Source of the DNA: Oscillospiraceae bacterium
GTDB lineage: Bacteria > Bacillota > Clostridia > Oscillospirales > Oscillospiraceae
NCBI GenBank assembly: GCA_017447645.1
Contig: JAFSNA010000054.1
Span: 1-41,507, forward strand
Reading direction: 5' to 3'
DNA: 41,507 nt
This document shows, one piece after another, positions 24,154 through 32,920 of the stretch. Under the pieces are notes generated by a model. That model was not told the origin of the DNA. It saw nothing but the letters and a program-made list of their open reading frames with translations, and did no database searches. Each line of letters begins with the position of its first letter. Positions within the stretch are counted from its first letter, which is position 1. Both the position numbers and the translations under genes were made by a program.

Positions 24154-25175
24154 GGATCATCGTAGACGCCATGGGCGGGGACAGAGCCCCGCAAGAGATC
24201 GTCAAAGGCGCGGTCCGCGCAAGAAAGGAACTGGGCGTCGAGATCACGCTTGTCGGAAAGATCGAAGAGGTCAGCTCCTGCCTCGAGGGCGAGGATCTGT
24301 CCGCTTACGAGCTTGTCGACGCGCGCGAGATCATTTCGATGGAGGACGATCCGAGCACGGCGACGCGCCGCAAGAAGGACTCGTCGATGGCCGTCGCGCT
24401 GCGTCTGCTCAGCGAGGGCAAAGGCGACGCCGTCGTCTCCGCCGGCTCGACCGGCGCGCTGCTCACCGGCGCGACGCTGACCGTCAAGCGCATCCGCGGC
24501 ATCCGCCGCGCGGCCCTGGCGCCGATCCTGCCCGCGGGCGAGAAGGGCGTCATGCTCATCGACTGCGGCGCGAACGTCGAATGCACGGCGGAATATCTGC
24601 TTCAGTTCGCCTACATGGGCAGCTACTATGCCAGGAAAATGATGGGCATTGAGAATCCGCGCGTGGGTCTGCTGAACGTCGGCACCGAGGATACCAAGGG
24701 CGGCGAGCTGCAGCACCAGGTCTTCGCGCTGCTGCGCGAGGCCGGCGAGAAGGGGCGGATCAACTTCGTCGGCAACGTCGAGGGCACGGGCGTCTTTGAA
24801 GGCGCGGCCGACGTGGTCGTGACCGACGGCTTCACCGGCAACGTCCTCCTCAAAGCCGCGGAGGGCGTGATCAAGTACATCATGGGCACGCTCAAGGGCG
24901 TGTTCTACAAGAATACGCTCAACAAGCTGGCCGCCGGCGTGCTCAAGGGCGATCTCAAGGCGATGAAGAAATCCCTGGACGTCAACGAGGTGGGCGGCAC
25001 GGCGCTGATCGGCATTTCCCGTCCGGTCATCAAGGCGCACGGCTCGTCCAATGCCGCCAGCTTTTTTGCGGCGATCCGCCAGGCGAAGGCGTTCGTGGAA
25101 GCGAACGTCGTCGAGGACATCAAGGCCAACATCGAATACATGAGGATCAAAAACGACAGTGAAGCAAACGCTTGA
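24150..25175 (+). CDS. plsX: Phosphate acyltransferase PlsX
   Basis: 341 residues. Family start MRIIVDAMGGDRAPQEIVKG and conserved VSAGSTGALLTGA, DCGANVECTAEYL, NVEGTGVFEGAADVVVTDGFTGN and the C-terminal HGSSNAASFFAAI. It converts acyl-ACP to acyl-phosphate, the first step of membrane phospholipid synthesis with PlsY. In many Firmicutes acpP lies between plsX and rnc; it is absent here, and the two genes overlap. Confidence 0.97.
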   Translation: MRIIVDAMGGDRAPQEIVKGAVRARKELGVEITLVGKIEEVSSCLEGEDLSAYELVDAREIISMEDDPSTATRRKKDSSMAVALRLLSEGKGDAVVSAGSTGALLTGATLTVKRIRGIRRAALAPILPAGEKGVMLIDCGANVECTAEYLLQFAYMGSYYARKMMGIENPRVGLLNVGTEDTKGGELQHQVFALLREAGEKGRINFVGNVEGTGVFEGAADVVVTDGFTGNVLLKAAEGVIKYIMGTLKGVFYKNTLNKLAAGVLKGDLKAMKKSLDVNEVGGTALIGISRPVIKAHGSSNAASFFAAIRQAKAFVEANVVEDIKANIEYMRIKNDSEANA

Positions 25176-25839
25176 GGAACGCATCGGCTATCATTTCCGC
25201 GATGCACGCCTGCTGGAGACGGCCCTGACGCACAGCTCCTACGCCAACGAGCGCCACAGCGCGGACGTGGTGAGCTATGAGCGGCTGGAGTTCCTGGGCG
25301 ATTCCGTCCTGGGACTGACGACGGCGGAATATCTGTACAGCCACGAGCCCGCTCTGCCGGAGGGGCGCATGACGCGCCTGCGCGCCGAGCTGGTCTGTGA
25401 GACGAGCCTGCACAGGACGGCTCTTTCGCTCGGCCTGGGCGAGTTCATGCGTCTCGGCCGCGGCGAGGAGCTGACGGGCGGGCGCGAACGCGCGTCCATC
25501 CTGGCCGACATGGTCGAGGCCGTTATCGCCGCGATCTATCTCGACGGCGGCATGGCCGAGGCGAAAAAGTTTATCATGAGCCGGGTCCTCTCCGGCGCGG
25601 AGCTCGGCGAGGACCACCCCAGCGCCGACTACAAGACGGCGCTGCAGGAGCTCGTTCAGCGCCGGGGCGAGGTCCGGATCTGCTATGAGCTCATCGGCGA
25701 GAGCGGGCCGGATCACAGCAAGACCTTTACCTTCTCGGTGTCCGTCGACGGCGAGACCGTCGGCGAGGGCAGCGGAAGAACGAAAAAAGAGGCCGAGCAG
25801 ATGGCCGCGCGCCGCGCGCTGGAAAGACTGGAAGCATGA
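25159..25839 (+). CDS. rnc: Ribonuclease III
   Basis: 226 residues from GTG 25159, which overlaps the plsX end by 17 bases. Catalytic signature ERLEFLGDSVLGL (about 42-54) and the second acidic site in ILADMVEAVIAAIYLDGG (about 114-131) are intact. The C-terminal double-stranded RNA-binding domain (about 150-226) ends GRTKKEAEQMAARRALERL. It processes rRNA precursors and other double-stranded RNA. Overlaps the next gene by four bases. Confidence 0.96.
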   Translation: MKQTLEERIGYHFRDARLLETALTHSSYANERHSADVVSYERLEFLGDSVLGLTTAEYLYSHEPALPEGRMTRLRAELVCETSLHRTALSLGLGEFMRLGRGEELTGGRERASILADMVEAVIAAIYLDGGMAEAKKFIMSRVLSGAELGEDHPSADYKTALQELVQRRGEVRICYELIGESGPDHSKTFTFSVSVDGETVGEGSGRTKKEAEQMAARRALERLEA

Positions 25840-26888
25840 GCGCGCGCGAGTGCGTCATCCCCGTTTTCGTGCCGCATCAGGGCTGCCCCCATCGATGCGT
25901 TTTCTGCGATCAGAGGCGCATCAGCGGCAGTCGGGAGAGCGCCACGGCCGAGACAGTCAGACAGGCGATCGAAGCAGCCGCCGCCTTGCCCCCCTGCGGG
26001 GCAAAGCGGCAACTGGCGTTTTATGGGGGCAGCTTCACGGCCATCCCCGCGAAGCGTCAGGAGGAGCTTCTTGCCGCCGCGGCGGAGGCGATCGGGCGCG
26101 GCGCGCTTGACGCGATCCGTCTCTCCACCCGGCCCGACGCCATCGACGGCGAGGTGCTGGAGCGGCTGCGCCGCTTCGGCGTGGAGACGGTGGAGCTTGG
26201 CGCCCAGTCGATGGACGACAAGGTACTGCGCCTCTCCGGACGCGGCCATACGGCGGCGGATGTGGAGCGGGCGGCCGCGGCGATCAAAGCGGCCGGCTTT
26301 CGCCTTGTCCTGCAGATGATGACGGGGCTGCCCGGCGACAGCGACGAAAAGGACATGGAAACGGCGCGCCGCCTCATCGACCTGCGGCCGGACGGCGCGC
26401 GGATCTACCCGACGGTGATCGTGCGCGGCACGCCTCTGTGGGAGCTGTGGAAGCGCGGCGAATACCGGGAGCATACGGTGGAGGACGCCGTGCGCGTGTG
26501 CGCAAAGCTCCTGCCGCTGTTTGAAGAGGCCTGCGTCCCGGTCATCCGTCTGGGGCTCAACCCGACGGAGGAGCTCTCCGGCGGCGAGGCCGCGGGCGGA
26601 GCCTACCATCCCGCGCTCGGCGAGCTTGTCAAAAGCCGCGTGATGCTGGAAAAGATGCGCATGCTTCTCGCGGGAACGCCGCAGGACAGCCGCGTCGTGC
26701 TCGGCGCGGCGGAGCGCTCGCTCTCGCAGGCGATCGGGCAGAAGAAGGAAAATCTGCTGGCGCTGCGGCGAGAATTCGGCCTGAGGGATGCAAAAGTAGT
26801 CCCCGCGGCCGTTGAAGAGGGAGAAATCCTTCTCCTTTCCGTTGAAAACGGAGGAGAAATATTATATAATAACTCAGTTATTTCATGA
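25836..26888 (+). CDS. Elp3-like radical SAM protein
   Basis: 350 residues. Radical SAM cluster CPHRCVFC (Cys17, Cys21, Cys24), then FYGGSFTAIP, the SAM-binding region and IRLGLNPTEE. It resembles the radical SAM half of Elongator protein 3 without the acetyltransferase domain. Homologues sit between rnc and smc in many Clostridia. Function is not established; a tRNA or other modification role is inferred from the Elp3 likeness only. ATGA overlap with rnc points to coupled expression. Confidence 0.88.
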   Translation: MSARECVIPVFVPHQGCPHRCVFCDQRRISGSRESATAETVRQAIEAAAALPPCGAKRQLAFYGGSFTAIPAKRQEELLAAAAEAIGRGALDAIRLSTRPDAIDGEVLERLRRFGVETVELGAQSMDDKVLRLSGRGHTAADVERAAAAIKAAGFRLVLQMMTGLPGDSDEKDMETARRLIDLRPDGARIYPTVIVRGTPLWELWKRGEYREHTVEDAVRVCAKLLPLFEEACVPVIRLGLNPTEELSGGEAAGGAYHPALGELVKSRVMLEKMRMLLAGTPQDSRVVLGAAERSLSQAIGQKKENLLALRREFGLRDAKVVPAAVEEGEILLLSVENGGEILYNNSVIS

Positions 26889-26906
26889 TTTGACGAGGAC
26901 ATCCAC

Positions 26907-29900
26907 TTGTACTTAAAAGCACTTGAGATCCAGGGCTTCAAGTCCTTCCCGGACAAGACGCGCCTGAGCTTTGAAAAGGATATTACCGCCATCGTCGGCC
27001 CCAACGGCGCGGGCAAGTCCAACATTGCCGACGCGATCCTGTGGGTCATGGGCGAGCAGCGCACGAAGGCGCTGCGCGGCAGCAAGATGGAGGACGTGAT
27101 CTTCGGCGGCACCGAGAAGCGCAATAAACTCGGCTACGCCCAGGTCTCGCTCATCATCGACAACTCCGCGCGCATCTTCGACAGCGACTCGAGCGAGGTC
27201 ATGCTCACCCGCCGTTACTACCGCAGCGGCGAGAGCGAGTATTTCATCAACCGGGAGAGCGTACGCCTCAAGGACATCCACGGCCTGCTGATGGATACGG
27301 GCCTGGGGCGCGACGGCTATTCCATCATCGGGCAGGGCCGCATCGCCGAGATCGTCTCGACCAAGAGCACCGACCGCCGCGAGGTCTTCGAGGAGGCGGC
27401 CGGCATCTCGCGCTTCCGCTACCGCAAGGAGGAGGCCGAGCGCAAGCTCGAGCGCACGGAGGAAAACCTTCTGCGCATCAACGACAAGATCGAGGAGCTG
27501 GAGCTGCAGGTCGGACCGCTGCGCGAGCAGTCGGAGGTCGCCAAACGCTATCTCGTGCTGCGCGACGAGCTGAAGATCCGCGAGGTCTCCGTATGGATGA
27601 CCACGCTGGAGAAGCTGCACGCCCAGGCCGAGAGCGTCAACCTGGAATATGAGCAGGTCACGCGCAGCCTCGAGGAGGCCCGCGCGCGGCTGGAAGCGCT
27701 CTACGCCTCCTCCGGGAGCATCACCGAGCGCATGCATCAGAAGGACGTCGAGACCGAACAGGCGCGAGAGCGTCTTTCCTCTGCCGAGAGCGCGCAGAGC
27801 GAGTGTGAATCCGCCGCCGCGGTCATCCGTGCGAACATCGAGAGCACCCGCGCCGGCGCCGCGCGCCTGCAGGATGATATGCTTCGGCAGGAAGAGCGCG
27901 CAAAGGAACTGCGCGTTCAGATCGGCGAGAACGAAAAACGCGTCGCCGCGATCGACGAAGAGCTGAAAAAGGCCGCGGAGAGCGAACAGACGACGAACAA
28001 CGTCATCGAGGGCTGCCGTCTCAAGCTGCGCAGCCGCGAGAGCATCCTCAGCGACCTGACCGAGCGGGCCAACCGCCTGGAGATCGAGCTCAAAAGCGCC
28101 GAGGGGCGCATCGCCATGCTCGAGGAGATGGAAAAGAGCTACGAGGGCTTTTCCGGCGCCGTGCGCAGCGTCATGCGCGAAGCGGAGCGGGGAACGCTCC
28201 GCGGCATCCACGGCCCGGCCGCCAATCTCGTGCGCGCGGACAGGGAGTGCGCGCTCGCCATCGAGACGGCGCTCGGCGCCGCGGCGCAGCACATCGTCGT
28301 GGACACGCAGGACGACGGCAAGAACGCCATCGAATTCCTCAAACGCCGTGACGCCGGCCGCGCGACCTTCCTCCCGATCGACACGATCCGGGGTTCCGTC
28401 ATGCGCGACGCGCCCGTGGACGATCCGGGCTTCGTCGGCGTGGCCTTCGATCTCGTCAGCTTTGATAAGAAGTATCAGGGCATTTTCGAAAACCTGCTCG
28501 GCCGCACCGTCGTCGCCGAGACGCTCACCGACGCCGTCCGCATGGCGAAGGCGAGCGGGAACCGCCTGCGCATCGTGACGCTCGACGGGCAGATCATCAA
28601 CGCCGGCGGCTCGATGACCGGCGGCAGCAGCGCGAAATCGAGCGGCATCCTCTCGCGCGCCAACGAGCTGGCCTCGCTGCGCGTCAGACAGGGCGAGGCT
28701 GCGGAGAAAGCGAAAAACAGCGCCGCGGAGCTCGAACGGGCAAAGGCAAACCTCGCCAACGTGCGCTTCCGGCTGGACGCCGCGCTCGAAGAGCAGACCG
28801 AACAGCGCAGCGCGCGTTCCTCTCTCGAGGCGGAAAGAAGAACGACGGAAAACAGCGCCGTCCAGCTCAAAGTCCTGCTTGAGGCCATCACGGGCGACAG
28901 CGAGGCGCGCCGCCGCGCCGCCGAGGAGAGCGAGGTCCTGATCCGCTCGATGGAGGACAAGCTCGCCGAAAAGGAAAAGACGCTCGGCGAGATCGCGCAG
29001 AAGATCGCCTCGATCCGCGCCGAGATCGCCGAGATCACCGGCCGAAGACTGGAGCTCGAGGGCAAGCGGACCCGCGCCGAGAAGGAGACGCAGGAGCGCA
29101 ACGCCGAGCTCGTCTCCCTCGAGCGGCAGAGTGCGAAGATCGAACAGAAAAAGCTCTCCGCCGATCTGGAGGAGAAGCAGATCCTCGACCGGCTCTGGGA
29201 CAATTACGAGCTCAGCCACAGCGCGGCGAACGCGCTGCGCCGGCCTGTTGAATCGATGGCGAAGGAGAACCGCGCCATCGCCGAGCTGCGCCGGGAGATC
29301 GCTTCGCTCGGCACGCCGAATCTCGGCGCGATCGAGGAATACAAGCGCGTCAGCGAGCGCTACGAGTTCCTTTCGGGACAGCGCGACGACGTGGACAAGG
29401 CGAAAAAGGAGCTGCTCGGCATCATCCGGGACGTGACCGGCGAGATGAAAGACGTTTTCCTCACGCAGTTCCGTGCGATCGACGAGGCCTTCCGCCTCAC
29501 CTTCCGCGAGCTTTTCGGAGGCGGCAAAGCCTCGCTGGAGCTCGAGGACGAGAACGATGTGCTCGGCTGCGGGATCGAGATTCGCGTGCAGCCGCCCGGC
29601 AAGGCGATCACGACGATCAGCCTGCTCTCCGGCGGAGAGATGGCCTTTGTGGCGATCGCGCTGTATTTCGCGATCCTGAAGGTCCGTCCCACGCCCTTCT
29701 GCGTGATGGACGAGATCGAGGCCGCGCTGGACGAGGCGAACGTGAACCGCTTCGCCGACTATCTGCGGCGCATGGCGGACAGGACGCAGTTCCTGGTCAT
29801 CACGCACCGCCGCGGCACGATGGAGGCGGCGGACATGCTCTACGGCGTGACGATGCAGGAAAAGGGCGTTTCCAGCGTGATCGAGCTGGATCTCGAGAGC

Positions 29901-29927
29901 GCGCAGAAAACGATAGACGAGGAATGA
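26907..29927 (+). CDS. smc: Chromosome segregation ATPase SMC, short-armed
   Basis: 1006 residues from TTG 26907 (MYLKALEIQGFKSFPDKT start; GAGGAC about six bases upstream). Walker A GPNGAGKSN (31-39), hinge from about 405 to 585 (SYEGFSGAVRSVM; GSMTGGS), ABC signature LLSGGEMAFVAIAL (about 905) and Walker B CVMDEIEAALDE. The signature has Met where most SMCs have Lys (LSGGEKA). Typical bacterial SMC is about 1180-1190 residues. Both coiled-coil arms are roughly 90-100 residues shorter here, symmetrically, with no sign of a frameshift. It compacts and segregates chromosomes with ScpA/ScpB. Confidence 0.96.
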   Translation: MYLKALEIQGFKSFPDKTRLSFEKDITAIVGPNGAGKSNIADAILWVMGEQRTKALRGSKMEDVIFGGTEKRNKLGYAQVSLIIDNSARIFDSDSSEVMLTRRYYRSGESEYFINRESVRLKDIHGLLMDTGLGRDGYSIIGQGRIAEIVSTKSTDRREVFEEAAGISRFRYRKEEAERKLERTEENLLRINDKIEELELQVGPLREQSEVAKRYLVLRDELKIREVSVWMTTLEKLHAQAESVNLEYEQVTRSLEEARARLEALYASSGSITERMHQKDVETEQARERLSSAESAQSECESAAAVIRANIESTRAGAARLQDDMLRQEERAKELRVQIGENEKRVAAIDEELKKAAESEQTTNNVIEGCRLKLRSRESILSDLTERANRLEIELKSAEGRIAMLEEMEKSYEGFSGAVRSVMREAERGTLRGIHGPAANLVRADRECALAIETALGAAAQHIVVDTQDDGKNAIEFLKRRDAGRATFLPIDTIRGSVMRDAPVDDPGFVGVAFDLVSFDKKYQGIFENLLGRTVVAETLTDAVRMAKASGNRLRIVTLDGQIINAGGSMTGGSSAKSSGILSRANELASLRVRQGEAAEKAKNSAAELERAKANLANVRFRLDAALEEQTEQRSARSSLEAERRTTENSAVQLKVLLEAITGDSEARRRAAEESEVLIRSMEDKLAEKEKTLGEIAQKIASIRAEIAEITGRRLELEGKRTRAEKETQERNAELVSLERQSAKIEQKKLSADLEEKQILDRLWDNYELSHSAANALRRPVESMAKENRAIAELRREIASLGTPNLGAIEEYKRVSERYEFLSGQRDDVDKAKKELLGIIRDVTGEMKDVFLTQFRAIDEAFRLTFRELFGGGKASLELEDENDVLGCGIEIRVQPPGKAITTISLLSGGEMAFVAIALYFAILKVRPTPFCVMDEIEAALDEANVNRFADYLRRMADRTQFLVITHRRGTMEAADMLYGVTMQEKGVSSVIELDLESAQKTIDEE

Positions 29928-29928
29928 A

Positions 29929-30834
29929 ATGGGACTTTTTGATAAGCTTTTTTCCGGTCTGAGCAAGACACGGAACAATCTCAACGAGCTCGAGGAGCTC
30001 TTCCTGGATTACGCGCCGGACAGCGAGGACTTCTACGACGATCTCGAGGAGCTGCTGGTGGTCTCGGACGTCGGGATGCCGACGGCGGAGGCTGTGGTCA
30101 AGGGCATGCGCAAGCTGACCTGGGAGCGCCGCTTCCGCAAGGGCTATGAAGCCCGCGAGGGGCTGATCGAGCTGCTCAGCAAGATGCTGCAGACCGGCGA
30201 CAGCACGCTCAAGCTCGACACGAAGCCCTCCGTGATCCTGATGGTGGGCGTCAACGGCGTGGGCAAGACCACGACCATCGGCAAGCTGGCCTCCCAGCTC
30301 AGGGCCGAGGGCAAAAAAGTCCTGCTCTGCGCGGGAGACACCTTCCGCGCGGCAGCGGCCGAGCAGCTGACGATCTGGGCGCAGCGCTCCGGGACGGAGA
30401 TCGTCCGCCATGAAGAGGGAAGCGATCCCGGCGCCGTGGTCTACGACGCGATCTGCGCGGCAAAGGCCCGCGGGAGCGACGTGATCATCATCGATACGGC
30501 CGGACGTCTGCACAACAAGCAGAATCTGATGAACGAGCTGGCCAAGATCCGCCGCATCATCATGCGCGAACTGCCCGAAAGCGACGTCGAGACCCTGATG
30601 GTGCTTGACGCGACGACCGGTCAGAACGGTCTGATCCAGGCCAAGCAGTTTACGGAAACCGCCTCTCTCACGGGCATCGTGCTGACCAAGCTGGACGGCA
30701 CGGCCAAGGGCGGCATCGTCTTTGCCATCGCGAACGAGCTGGGGCTCCCCGTGAAATACGTCGGCGTGGGCGAGGGGATCGACGATCTCATCCCCTTCGA
30801 CGCGAAGAGCTTCGTGGAAGCCCTGTTCAAATAA
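29929..30834 (+). CDS. ftsY: Signal recognition particle receptor FtsY
   Basis: 301 residues, the short Firmicutes form without a long acidic A domain. N-domain helices (about 5-90), then the GTPase domain: G1 [14 protein letters not shown] (about 105-118), [24 protein letters not shown] (about 189), [10 protein letters not shown] (about 254) and [12 protein letters not shown]. It docks ribosome-SRP complexes at the membrane. The ATG follows the smc stop by one base, with GAGGAATGAA spanning the junction. Confidence 0.97.
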   Translation: MGLFDKLFSGLSKTRNNLNELEELFLDYAPDSEDFYDDLEELLVVSDVGMPTAEAVVKGMRKLTWERRFRKGYEAREGLIELLSKMLQTGDSTLKLDTKPSVILMVGVNGVGKTTTIGKLASQLRAEGKKVLLCAGDTFRAAAAEQLTIWAQRSGTEIVRHEEGSDPGAVVYDAICAAKARGSDVIIIDTAGRLHNKQNLMNELAKIRRIIMRELPESDVETLMVLDATTGQNGLIQAKQFTETASLTGIVLTKLDGTAKGGIVFAIANELGLPVKYVGVGEGIDDLIPFDAKSFVEALFK

Positions 30835-30845
30835 AAAGCGTCATT

Positions 30846-30992
30846 ATCCGTCGGCCTGCGGCCGACAGCGCTCTCACGAGAGCGCTCAAGGGAAACGACA
30901 CCCTCATCCGTCGGCCTGCGGCCGACAGCGCTCAAAAGGAACGACACCCTCATCCGTCGGCCTGCGGCCGACACCTTCCCCAAAGGGGAAGG
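30846..30992. repeat. REP-like palindromic element, three copies in tandem, between ftsY and yhbY
   Basis: ATCCGTCGGCCTGCGGCCGA occurs three times (starts 30846, 30906, 30952). Each contains the stem GTCGGCC-TGC-GGCCGAC (30850-30866, 30910-30926, 30956-30972). Copy 1 is followed by a further stem AGCGCTCT/AGAGCGCT (30867-30886). Copy 3 is followed by CCTTCCCC-AAA-GGGGAAGG (30974-30992). The linkers (AACGACACCCTC) are also repeated. It looks like an interspersed repeat family of this lineage; it may also act as a processing or attenuating stem inside the transcript. Confidence 0.85.
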
Positions 30993-31015
30993 CTGTAAGG
31001 AATAGGAGAATAAAA

Positions 31016-31327
31016 ATGGCAATCACCAGCAAACAACGCGCGTATCTGCGCGGATTAGCGATGAACGAGGAGACGATCATCCAGATCGGCAAGGGCGGCA
31101 TCACGGACAATCTCGTCATGTCCGTCGTCGACGCGCTCAAGGCGCGCGAGCTTGTCAAGGGCAAGGTGCTCGAAAGCTCGATGCTCACGGCCCGCGAGGC
31201 CTGCGAGGAGCTCTGCGATCGCTGCGGCGCCGATCCGGTCCAGTGTATCGGCACCAAGTTCGTGCTCTTCAAGCGCAATCAAAAGGATCCGAAGATCGAG
31301 CTTCCGAAGGACGGAAAAAGAAAATGA
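31016..31327 (+). CDS. yhbY: YhbY-type CRM-domain RNA-binding protein
   Basis: 103 residues. CRM fold with KQRAYLRGLA at the N-terminus, the conserved GxxG loop in QIGKGGITDNLV, LKARELVKGKVL and VQCIGTKFVLFKR. It associates with pre-50S ribosomal subunits. RBS AGGAG before ATG 31016; its stop overlaps the next start (ATGA). In Firmicutes it commonly precedes nadD, yqeK and rsfS, as here. Confidence 0.95.
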   Translation: MAITSKQRAYLRGLAMNEETIIQIGKGGITDNLVMSVVDALKARELVKGKVLESSMLTAREACEELCDRCGADPVQCIGTKFVLFKRNQKDPKIELPKDGKRK

Positions 31328-32490
31328 GGATCGCCGTTTACGGGGGCAGCTTCAATCCCCCGCATCTTGGCCACGTCGAGGCGGCGAAGACCGTTGTGAA
31401 CGAGCTCGCGCCCGACCGCTTTCTGATCGTTCCCGCTGGCATCCCGCCCCATAAGGATCTTGCCGGTGACAGTCCCTCTGCCGAGCAGCGCATGGAGCTG
31501 TGCCGTCTGGCCTTTGCCGGGATCCCCGGAGCGGAGATCAGCGACATCGAGCTGCGGCGCGGGGGAAAGAGCTACACCTACGACACCGTCACGCAGCTGC
31601 GCGGGGAGTACCCGGACGCCGAGCTCTGCCTCGTCATCGGGACGGATATGCTCGAGAGCTTTGAGGAATGGTATCACTTCCGCTACCTGCTGGAGAACTG
31701 CACGCTCGCCGTGCTCTCCCGCGCGGAGGAGGACGGCGAGACGCTGCGCAGGACGGCGGGCGCGCTCACGGACGAATACGGCGCGCAGATCATCCTGCTG
31801 CCGCACGAGCCGCTGGAGGCCAGCTCCGAGAAGATCCGCGAGCGGCTGCCGCTTCGCGCGGGCGAGGATCTGCTTCCCGACGCGGTCTACGCTGAGATCA
31901 TCCGCCGCCGTTATTACGGCGCGAAGCCCGAGCTGACCTGGCTGCGGGAAAGGGCGCTGAGCTATCTCGACGATTACCGCGTGGCGCACGTCGCCGGCTG
32001 TGAGAGCGAGGCCGTGCGTCTGGCCCGCTACTGGGGGGAGGATCCCGAGCTTGCCGCCGAGGCCGCGATCCTGCATGACATCACCAAGCGCTGTACGAAA
32101 GATCAGCAGTTGCAGTACTGCGAAAAGTATGCTATCATAAACGATAATTCCGAGCTGCAGAACAAGAGCCTGCTCCACGCCAAGACCGGCGCCGCCCTGG
32201 CGCGCGACGTCTTCGGCGCCGACGAGACCGTGTGCGAGGCGATCCGCTGGCACACCACCGGCAAGCCGGACATGACGCGGTTTGAAAAGATCCTGTATCT
32301 GGCAGACTATATCGAGCCTACCCGCGACTTCGAGGGCATCGAGGCGCTGCGCGCCCTTGCTTTTGAGGATCTCGACGCCGCGATGGCTCTGGGATTGAAG
32401 ATGACGATCGAGGAAGTCCGCCGCTCGGGACGCGAGGTCTATATCGACACGCTGAAAGCTTACGAATGGTATCACGAGAAGGAGAAATGA
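31324..32490 (+). CDS. nadD-yqeK: Fused nicotinate-nucleotide adenylyltransferase (NadD) and YqeK HD-domain Ap4A hydrolase
   Basis: 388 residues from ATG 31324. The N-terminal about 200 residues are NadD: GGSFNPPHLGH (7-17) and the late ASSEKIRERLP motif (about 165). It adenylates nicotinate mononucleotide in NAD synthesis. From about residue 208 the YqeK part follows, with an HD metal site (RVAHVAGCE...AAILHDITK, about 220-256; LLHAKTGAALA; AIRWHTTG; ADYIEPTRDF). YqeK proteins hydrolyse Ap4A symmetrically. In Bacillus these are two adjacent genes; here there is no stop or restart between them and the lengths add up to one of each. Confidence 0.93.
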   Translation: MRIAVYGGSFNPPHLGHVEAAKTVVNELAPDRFLIVPAGIPPHKDLAGDSPSAEQRMELCRLAFAGIPGAEISDIELRRGGKSYTYDTVTQLRGEYPDAELCLVIGTDMLESFEEWYHFRYLLENCTLAVLSRAEEDGETLRRTAGALTDEYGAQIILLPHEPLEASSEKIRERLPLRAGEDLLPDAVYAEIIRRRYYGAKPELTWLRERALSYLDDYRVAHVAGCESEAVRLARYWGEDPELAAEAAILHDITKRCTKDQQLQYCEKYAIINDNSELQNKSLLHAKTGAALARDVFGADETVCEAIRWHTTGKPDMTRFEKILYLADYIEPTRDFEGIEALRALAFEDLDAAMALGLKMTIEEVRRSGREVYIDTLKAYEWYHEKEK

Positions 32491-32494
32491 ACAG

Positions 32495-32854
32495 ATGCTG
32501 ACTCCCGCCCAAATCGCCGCTGTCGCCGTTGACGCGCTGGACGACAAGAAAGCAAAAGACATCAAGGTCCTCAAGACCGACGGGCAGACCGTGCTGGCGG
32601 ATTATTTCGTGATCTGCAACGGCAGCTCCGCGCCGCACATCAAATCGCTGGTCGACGAGGTGGACCGCCGCCTTTCCGAGGCGGGCGAGCCGTTGCACCG
32701 CCGCGAGGGCCTGCGCTCGGACATCTGGGTGCTGATGGACTTCGGCTGCGTGATCGTCCACGTCTTTACGGATGAAGCGCGCAAATTCTATAATCTGGAG
32801 CGCCTCTGGAGCGACGCCGAGGCTGTTGACCCCTCATCCCTTCCGCGCCCCTGA
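32495..32854 (+). CDS. rsfS: Ribosomal silencing factor RsfS
   Basis: 119 residues, full length. Conserved DIKVLKTDGQTVLADYFVICNGSS start and DFGCVIVHVFTDEARKFYNLERLWSDAE end. It binds L14 (uL14) and blocks subunit joining under starvation. RBS AAGGAG about nine bases before ATG 32495, four bases after the nadD-yqeK stop. Confidence 0.96.
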   Translation: MLTPAQIAAVAVDALDDKKAKDIKVLKTDGQTVLADYFVICNGSSAPHIKSLVDEVDRRLSEAGEPLHRREGLRSDIWVLMDFGCVIVHVFTDEARKFYNLERLWSDAEAVDPSSLPRP

Positions 32855-32893
32855 TTACAGGGGCAGCAGGAGCATCCCCGTGCCGAAACGGGG
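32847..32893 (+). other. Two small hairpins in the rsfS-leuS junction
   Basis: GCCCCTG-ATTA-CAGGGGC (32847-32864, covering the rsfS stop) and CCCCGT/ACGGGG (32876-32893). No T-run, no T-box sequence and no specifier. They may slow decay or translation, or have no function. Confidence 0.5.
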
Positions 32894-32920
32894 GAAATCA
32901 AAAAAAGGGATGATAAAACC

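Noticed and set aside
25159..25175. Missing acpP between plsX and rnc as a deletion
   Set aside because: The plsX-rnc overlap is clean and many genomes carry acpP elsewhere; no scar seen.
26913..29984. 1023-residue open frame antisense to smc
   Set aside because: It mirrors the smc codons, has no recognisable domain or ribosome site and results from GC-rich third positions.
30846..30972. CRISPR array made of the three repeats
   Set aside because: Only three copies, irregular spacing, and the linkers between them are themselves repeated.
32855..32920. T-box riboswitch before leuS
   Set aside because: Only 66 bases between rsfS and leuS, no T-box consensus and no stem I; just two small hairpins.
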